Program-made: the position numbers and the translations under genes | Shown here: piece by piece, positions 60,613 through 64,000 of the stretch | Layout of the letters: the number at the start of each line of letters is the position of its first letter | How positions within the stretch are numbered: the first letter of the stretch is position 1 | Origin: JANMDU01 sp031388245 | Lineage (GTDB): Bacteria; Pseudomonadota; Gammaproteobacteria; Burkholderiales; Burkholderiaceae_C | Reading direction: 5' to 3' | DNA length: 64,000 nucleotides | Assembly (NCBI GenBank): GCA_031388245.1 | Contig: JANNED010000174.1 | Location: 1-64,000 of the forward strand | The notes under the pieces: model-generated | The model's database searches: none | Told to the model about the DNA's origin: nothing | What the model saw: the letters and a program-made list of their open reading frames with translations, nothing else

Positions 60613-60668
60613 TGTGAAGAGTTAGGCAATTGTGCAATAGCCAAGAAGTTTTCACAATCGGCTTCACA
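60613..60668. promoter_or_regulatory. inverted repeats in the LysR/Acg intergenic region
   Basis: TGTGAAG (60613-60619) and CTTCACA (60662-60668) are seven-base inverted arms 42 bases apart. Between them lies the palindrome ATTG-TG-CAAT (60629-60638), close to a LysR-type T-N11-A box in character. They cover the shared promoter region of the divergent genes. Binding by the adjacent LysR protein is inferred. Confidence 0.45.
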
Positions 60669-60684
60669 CATTGAAAGGATCATC

Positions 60685-61869
60685 ATGGAACGCAGAAACT
60701 TCATTCGATTGGCAGGCGGCGGCACAGTGCTGGCAGCCACGGCAACACTAAGCGGCTGCTTGAGCAGCGACTATCCCGCGCAAGCCTTGGAAGCTTGGAG
60801 CGGCCCCGCAGCAGACGAGACCGATCCGCGCCGCCGCGCTTTGGCCTATGCGATCACAGCGCCTAATCCGCACAATTTGCAGCCGTGGCTGGTGGATTTG
60901 CGCGAAGCCAATGTCATCACGTTGCGCACCGATCCGCAGCGCGTTTTGCCAGAGACTGATCCATTTGGCCGGCAAATCATGGTGGGGCATGGCGCGTTTC
61001 TGGAGCTTTTGGTGATTGCGCTGGCTGAGCAGGGTTTGCGTGCCGATGTGCAGCTATGGCCACAGGGCGAGCTGCCTGCTGAGCTGAAAGACTGGCGCGC
61101 TGCCATGAAGCTGCCCGTGGCACGCATCACGGTGACACCGGGCGGGCAAAAGGATGCGCTGTTTACTCAGATTTTGAATCGCCATACGGTGAAGACCAAT
61201 TTCGACACCACCCAACAAGTGTCGGATACCAAGCTGCAAAGCATCCTCGCCTCGGGGGGCACTTCGCGCATGCAATGCGGCGGCACGGTGCAAGAAGAGC
61301 GCCTTGTGCCTCTGCGCAAACTTTGCTTTGATGCCGCACTTCTTGAGATGCAAACACCCCGCACGAATTTGGAAAGCATCCGCCTCGTGCGTGTGGGCCC
61401 CAGCGAAATTTTGCAACACCGTGATGGCATCTCGGTCAATTCACCCATGGTGCGCGCGCTCACGGCATTGGGCCAGTTTGATCGCAGTCAGCCCCCCGCT
61501 GCTGGCAGCACAGCCGAGAAAAAATTCATTGAGCGTTTTGACGGCACGAGTAAAACAGCCATGGGCTATGTCTGGATCACTGGCAAAAACACGCGAGCGG
61601 ATCAAGTCGAAGCAGGGCGCGCCTATGTGCGCCTGCAACTAGAGGCTACAGCGCTTGGCATCAGCATGCACCCCTTAAGCCAAGCCTTGCAAGAGTTTGC
61701 CGAGATGAAGCCGCACTACGAGCAAGCCCACAAGCTCGTTTTAGGTCAAAGTGCCCCGCGCAGCGCTGCCGATATGACCGTGCAAATGCTTTGCCGAATC
61801 GGCTACACGCCAACGCCCGCACCGGCCACGCCACGTCGAGCTTTGGACAAATTCATCACAACAGCATAA
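60685..61869 (+). CDS. Acg-family (nitroreductase-like) FMN protein, Tat-exported lipoprotein
   Basis: 394 residues. Signal MERRNFIRLAGGG has the Arg-Arg-x-Phe-Ile motif; LSGC near residue 25 is a lipobox. The body resembles Acg nitroreductase-like proteins with APNPHNLQPWLVDL and NRHTVKTNFD. FMN binding would favour Tat export of a folded protein. Redox substrate is unknown. Divergent from a LysR regulator. Confidence 0.8.
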   Translation: MERRNFIRLAGGGTVLAATATLSGCLSSDYPAQALEAWSGPAADETDPRRRALAYAITAPNPHNLQPWLVDLREANVITLRTDPQRVLPETDPFGRQIMVGHGAFLELLVIALAEQGLRADVQLWPQGELPAELKDWRAAMKLPVARITVTPGGQKDALFTQILNRHTVKTNFDTTQQVSDTKLQSILASGGTSRMQCGGTVQEERLVPLRKLCFDAALLEMQTPRTNLESIRLVRVGPSEILQHRDGISVNSPMVRALTALGQFDRSQPPAAGSTAEKKFIERFDGTSKTAMGYVWITGKNTRADQVEAGRAYVRLQLEATALGISMHPLSQALQEFAEMKPHYEQAHKLVLGQSAPRSAADMTVQMLCRIGYTPTPAPATPRRALDKFITTA

Positions 61870-61907
61870 GGTGGCTCTTTTGCGCAGAACGCTTTCGCCA
61901 TAAGCAC

Positions 61908-62417
61908 TTAGGCATTATCGGACAGCAGCGCCAGTAGCCGCTGCAAAGCATGCGCCACGGTTTGCTGGCGCACAGCGTCGCGATCGCCAGCAAAGCGCTG
62001 CATCTCGCTGTGCAAACTGCCTTGGCTCCAAAAGCCAAACCAGACTGTGCCCACTGGCTTGGCCACACTGCCGCCGCTGGGGCCGGCGACACCCGTGACG
62101 GCGATGCTGATCTGAGCCGCGCTATGGCGGATCGCCCCAAAAGCCATGGCTCGGGCTGCAGCCTCACTGACGGCACCATGCGCTTCGATCAAGGCAGCAT
62201 CCACGCCGAGCAGCTCGATCTTCGCAGCATTGGAATAGGTCACAAAACCGCGATCGAACCAATCCGATGAACCGGCCAAATCCGTACACGCCGCGCTGAT
62301 CAGCCCACCCGTGCAACTTTCAGCCGTGACGAGTTTTAACTCATTTTTTAGAAGAAAATTCGCTAATTGCCGGCATAAATACTGCGTAGTTTGCTCATTT
62401 TTTGATAGTGACTGCAT
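61908..62417 (-). CDS. pncC: CinA C-terminal family, NMN amidohydrolase
   Basis: 169 residues, stand-alone CinA C-terminal domain. Hallmarks: TAESCTGGLISAACTDLAGSS-like segment (AESCTGG with catalytic Ser), GAVSEAAARAMA, AVTGVAGPSGGS, KPVGTVWFG. Deamidates nicotinamide mononucleotide in NAD recycling. Residues about 3-17 (SLSKNEQTTQYLCRQ) are encoded by a copy of the dispersed repeat, so the N-terminus of this protein was written by the element. Follows pgpA by 13 bases. Confidence 0.88.
   Translation of the reverse strand: MQSLSKNEQTTQYLCRQLANFLLKNELKLVTAESCTGGLISAACTDLAGSSDWFDRGFVTYSNAAKIELLGVDAALIEAHGAVSEAAARAMAFGAIRHSAAQISIAVTGVAGPSGGSVAKPVGTVWFGFWSQGSLHSEMQRFAGDRDAVRQQTVAHALQRLLALLSDNA
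62365..62410 (-). repeat. dispersed 45-bp repeat at the 5' end of the cinA-type gene
   Basis: On the minus strand: TCACTATCAAAAAATGAGCA, then AACTACGCAGTATTT, then ATGCCGGCAATTAG. Same strand as the gene. Starts two codons after the ATG and is fully in frame. Confidence 0.8.
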
Positions 62418-62430
62418 GGCCGATCATCCC

Positions 62431-62994
62431 TCAAAATCGCCACAACGCAATCAGAAGCAGTGTGCAAGCTGCGGCCACCAGATCATCGAACATGATCCCA
62501 AAGCCACCCGAGTAGCCAAAGCCATGAAACAGCTCGTCAGCCCAAGCCACCGGGCCAGGTTTGACCGCATCGAAAAAGCGAAACAGCGCAAAGGCCGCGA
62601 GCTGCGCCATCAAGCCTGCGGGCGAGATGAGCCAAAGAATGATCCAAAACGCCACCACCTCATCCCAAACGATTGCACCGGGATCGAGCACACGCAGGTG
62701 CGCGGCAGTCACCGTGCAAGCCCACCAACCCACAAAGAGCGAGGCCAAGATCACGCCGCCGATCTGCGCCTCCGAGAGATAAAGCTGCATCACTGAAAAC
62801 GCTGCCCATGCCCAGAGTGTGCCCGCCGTGCCTGGAGCGATGCGAGAGAGGCCCGAGCCTGCGCCTAAAGCGATGAAATGCGCCGTATGGGACAACAAAA
62901 ATTTTGCACCAGGGCGCAAGACACTGGGGCGTATAGGCGGGGAAAGGGCTTGCGAATTCAAGCGCTTTTGCCGGCTGCAAGCTTGTTCGGGCAA
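62431..62994 (-). CDS. pgpA: phosphatidylglycerophosphatase A
   Basis: 187 residues with four membrane helices. Motifs SRIAPGTAGTLWAW, IVWDEVVAFW and GFGIMFDDLVAA fit the PgpA active site. Dephosphorylates PG-phosphate to phosphatidylglycerol. The first 30 residues lie over the 3' end of fur (37-base overlap), so the true start may be internal. Operon fur-pgpA-cinA on the minus strand seems likely. Confidence 0.87.
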   Translation of the reverse strand: MPEQACSRQKRLNSQALSPPIRPSVLRPGAKFLLSHTAHFIALGAGSGLSRIAPGTAGTLWAWAAFSVMQLYLSEAQIGGVILASLFVGWWACTVTAAHLRVLDPGAIVWDEVVAFWIILWLISPAGLMAQLAAFALFRFFDAVKPGPVAWADELFHGFGYSGGFGIMFDDLVAAACTLLLIALWRF

Positions 62995-63401
62995 GCCGTC
63001 TTGGTGCAGCGGGCATAAAGCGAGAGTGCATGCTCTTCTAATACAAAGCCCTTGAGCTTGGCCACCGCTGTTTGGCGCTTCTCAATCTCTGGATCGTGAA
63101 ATTCCTCGACCCGGCCGCAATCGAGGCAGACCAAGTGATCGTGGTGTGTGCCTTCATTGAGCTCATAAACAGCTTTGCCGCTCTCGAAATTGCTGCGCGT
63201 GAGCAAGCCTGCCTGCTCAAACTGAGTGAGCACGCGATACACCGTGGCCAAACCAATATCCGTGCGCTCTCCCAACAAGACGCGGTACACGTCTTCCGCC
63301 GTCATGTGACGCTGCGCCCCGGCTTGGAAAATCTGCATGATTTTCAGGCGCGGCAAAGTGGCCTTGAGGCCGGTGTTTTTCAGTTCGTCAAGCGTGCTCA
63401 T
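62958..63401 (-). CDS. fur: ferric uptake regulator
   Basis: 147 residues from ATG 63401. Winged helix with LKATLPRLKIMQIF and ERTDIGLATVYRVLTQFEQAG, then the metal domain: HHDHLVCLDCGRVEEFHDPE and the C-terminal TKTACPNK. Fe2+-dependent repressor of iron uptake genes. Divergent from bamE, a conserved pairing in Beta- and Gammaproteobacteria. No perfect Fur box is seen in the 115-base gap. Confidence 0.95.
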   Translation of the reverse strand: MSTLDELKNTGLKATLPRLKIMQIFQAGAQRHMTAEDVYRVLLGERTDIGLATVYRVLTQFEQAGLLTRSNFESGKAVYELNEGTHHDHLVCLDCGRVEEFHDPEIEKRQTAVAKLKGFVLEEHALSLYARCTKTACPNKLAAGKSA

Positions 63402-63516
63402 GGTGTGACTAGGGTGCTGCAAATCTGCTCGGTAGTGCAAAGCGAAGCCGCTACAATGGTTTGATCATAACCTTTGTCTCCCAGAACGGGCAGCTTTGCC
63501 CGCTTGGATTGCCCTC

Positions 63517-64000
63517 ATGACCGTTTCCACAGATCTTTTTTCCGCCAAGTTTCAGCCTACGCTTGCGTTTGGGCGCTTGAGCGTGTTGGCTAGCGCATGC
63601 ATCGCTTTGAGCGCATGCTCCAGCTTCAACAACACCGCCAGCACCTTAGGCGGGTTGATCACCCCATACAAAATAGATGTGGTGCAAGGTAATTTCATCT
63701 CCAAGGAACAAAAAGACGCTTTGCAGCTCGGCATGCCGCGTTTGCAGGTGCGCGATATTTTGGGCTCGCCCTTGGTCACCAGCGCCTTCCATGCCGATCG
63801 CTGGGAGTATGTCTTTACGATTTTGCGCCAAGGCCAAGCGCCGCAACAGCGCAAGCTCACGGTTTTCTTCAAAAATGACGATCTGATCAAAATCGACAGC
63901 GATGAAATGATCACCGAGGAGGCTTTTGTGACATCGCTGTCCGCAGGTCGTTCGCTCGGAAAAGTGCCGCTTTTGGAAGTGCCGCCAGAAGTGTTGCGGG
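63517..64000 (+). CDS. bamE: outer-membrane assembly lipoprotein BamE, 3' end cut by window edge
   Basis: Open from ATG 63517 to the window end, 161 codons seen. Lipobox LSACSS sets the lipidated Cys near residue 34; then the SmpA/OmlA domain with VVQGNFISKEQKDALQLGM and RVRDILGSP-like RLQVRDILGSP. Part of the BAM complex that inserts barrels in the outer membrane. Missing only its C-terminus. Located divergent from fur. Confidence 0.9.
   Translation, partial: MTVSTDLFSAKFQPTLAFGRLSVLASACIALSACSSFNNTASTLGGLITPYKIDVVQGNFISKEQKDALQLGMPRLQVRDILGSPLVTSAFHADRWEYVFTILRQGQAPQQRKLTVFFKNDDLIKIDSDEMITEEAFVTSLSAGRSLGKVPLLEVPPEVLR

Noticed and set aside
63402..63516. Fur box between fur and bamE
   Set aside because: A GGTTTGATCATAACC stretch looks palindromic at first but most inner pairs mismatch and it does not follow the GATAATGATAATC pattern.
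1..64000. CRISPR array, tRNA, rRNA, prophage or insertion sequence
   Set aside because: No regularly spaced direct repeats, cloverleaf-like segments, integrase or transposase reading frames were found.

Overview
The window reads as one chromosomal segment of a betaproteobacterium, most likely Burkholderiales and probably Comamonadaceae. The inference rests on the number of Bug/TctC-type binding proteins, the divergent fur/bamE pair, a Pil-Chp-type chemosensory operon, OmpW, PgpA and CinA neighbours, and dense gene packing with many 1-4 base start/stop overlaps. There are no rRNA, tRNA, phage, IS or CRISPR features that I can see. No stretch longer than about 285 bases lacks a gene. The first gene (TetR family) and the last (bamE) are cut by the window edges.

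Layout. 1-2.4 kb: TetR regulator with its own operator, a methylthioadenosine/SAH nucleosidase and an EamA permease. 2.4-13.6 kb: a LacI-family regulator diverging from an eleven-gene sugar-acid cluster (2-hydroxyacid dehydrogenase, gluconolactonase, cytochrome b561, ABC importer, gluconokinase, gluconate 5-dehydrogenase, idonate 5-dehydrogenase, extra SDR). Together these could import a sugar acid or lactone and carry idonate through 5-ketogluconate and gluconate to 6-phosphogluconate. 13.6-19.3 kb: a complete Liv-type ABC importer operon ending in an alpha/beta hydrolase. 19.6-21.8 kb: two small genes and a PAS-AAA-Fis regulator. 22-29.9 kb: katG, corA with a probable switching leader RNA, dacB, SemiSWEET, an SGNH lipoprotein, ompW and glutathione peroxidase. 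30.2-37.6 kb: chemosensory operon with two response regulators, CheW, MCP and a hybrid CheA. 37.6-40.1 kb: kdsD, lptC and an SDR, with kdsC and lptAB missing from the expected order. 40.1-45.2 kb: three binding proteins without permeases, an AstE-like hydrolase and a LysR regulator. 45.3-51.1 kb: glpK-glpD, proC, ilvE and small genes. 51.1-56.4 kb: a cell-surface sugar region (two glycosyltransferases, galU, O-antigen ligase, AmpG-like permease). 56.4-64 kb: FMN/Fe-S glutamate-synthase-like protein, a two-domain hydrolase, LysR plus Acg-like nitroreductase, cinA, pgpA, fur and bamE.

The most unusual thing in the window is a short dispersed repeat, about 45 bases long. It has an inverted-repeat left half (TTGCTAT ... 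ATAGCAA) and a right end TTnATGCCGGCAA. I find about a dozen copies in both orientations. Seven or so are intergenic, and up to five lie inside genes (mtnN, the hybrid cheA, an SDR, glpK, cinA), where they are read in more than one frame without breaking the protein. The second most unusual is the corA leader, where one segment can pair with either of two others, both perfect 8-bp helices.
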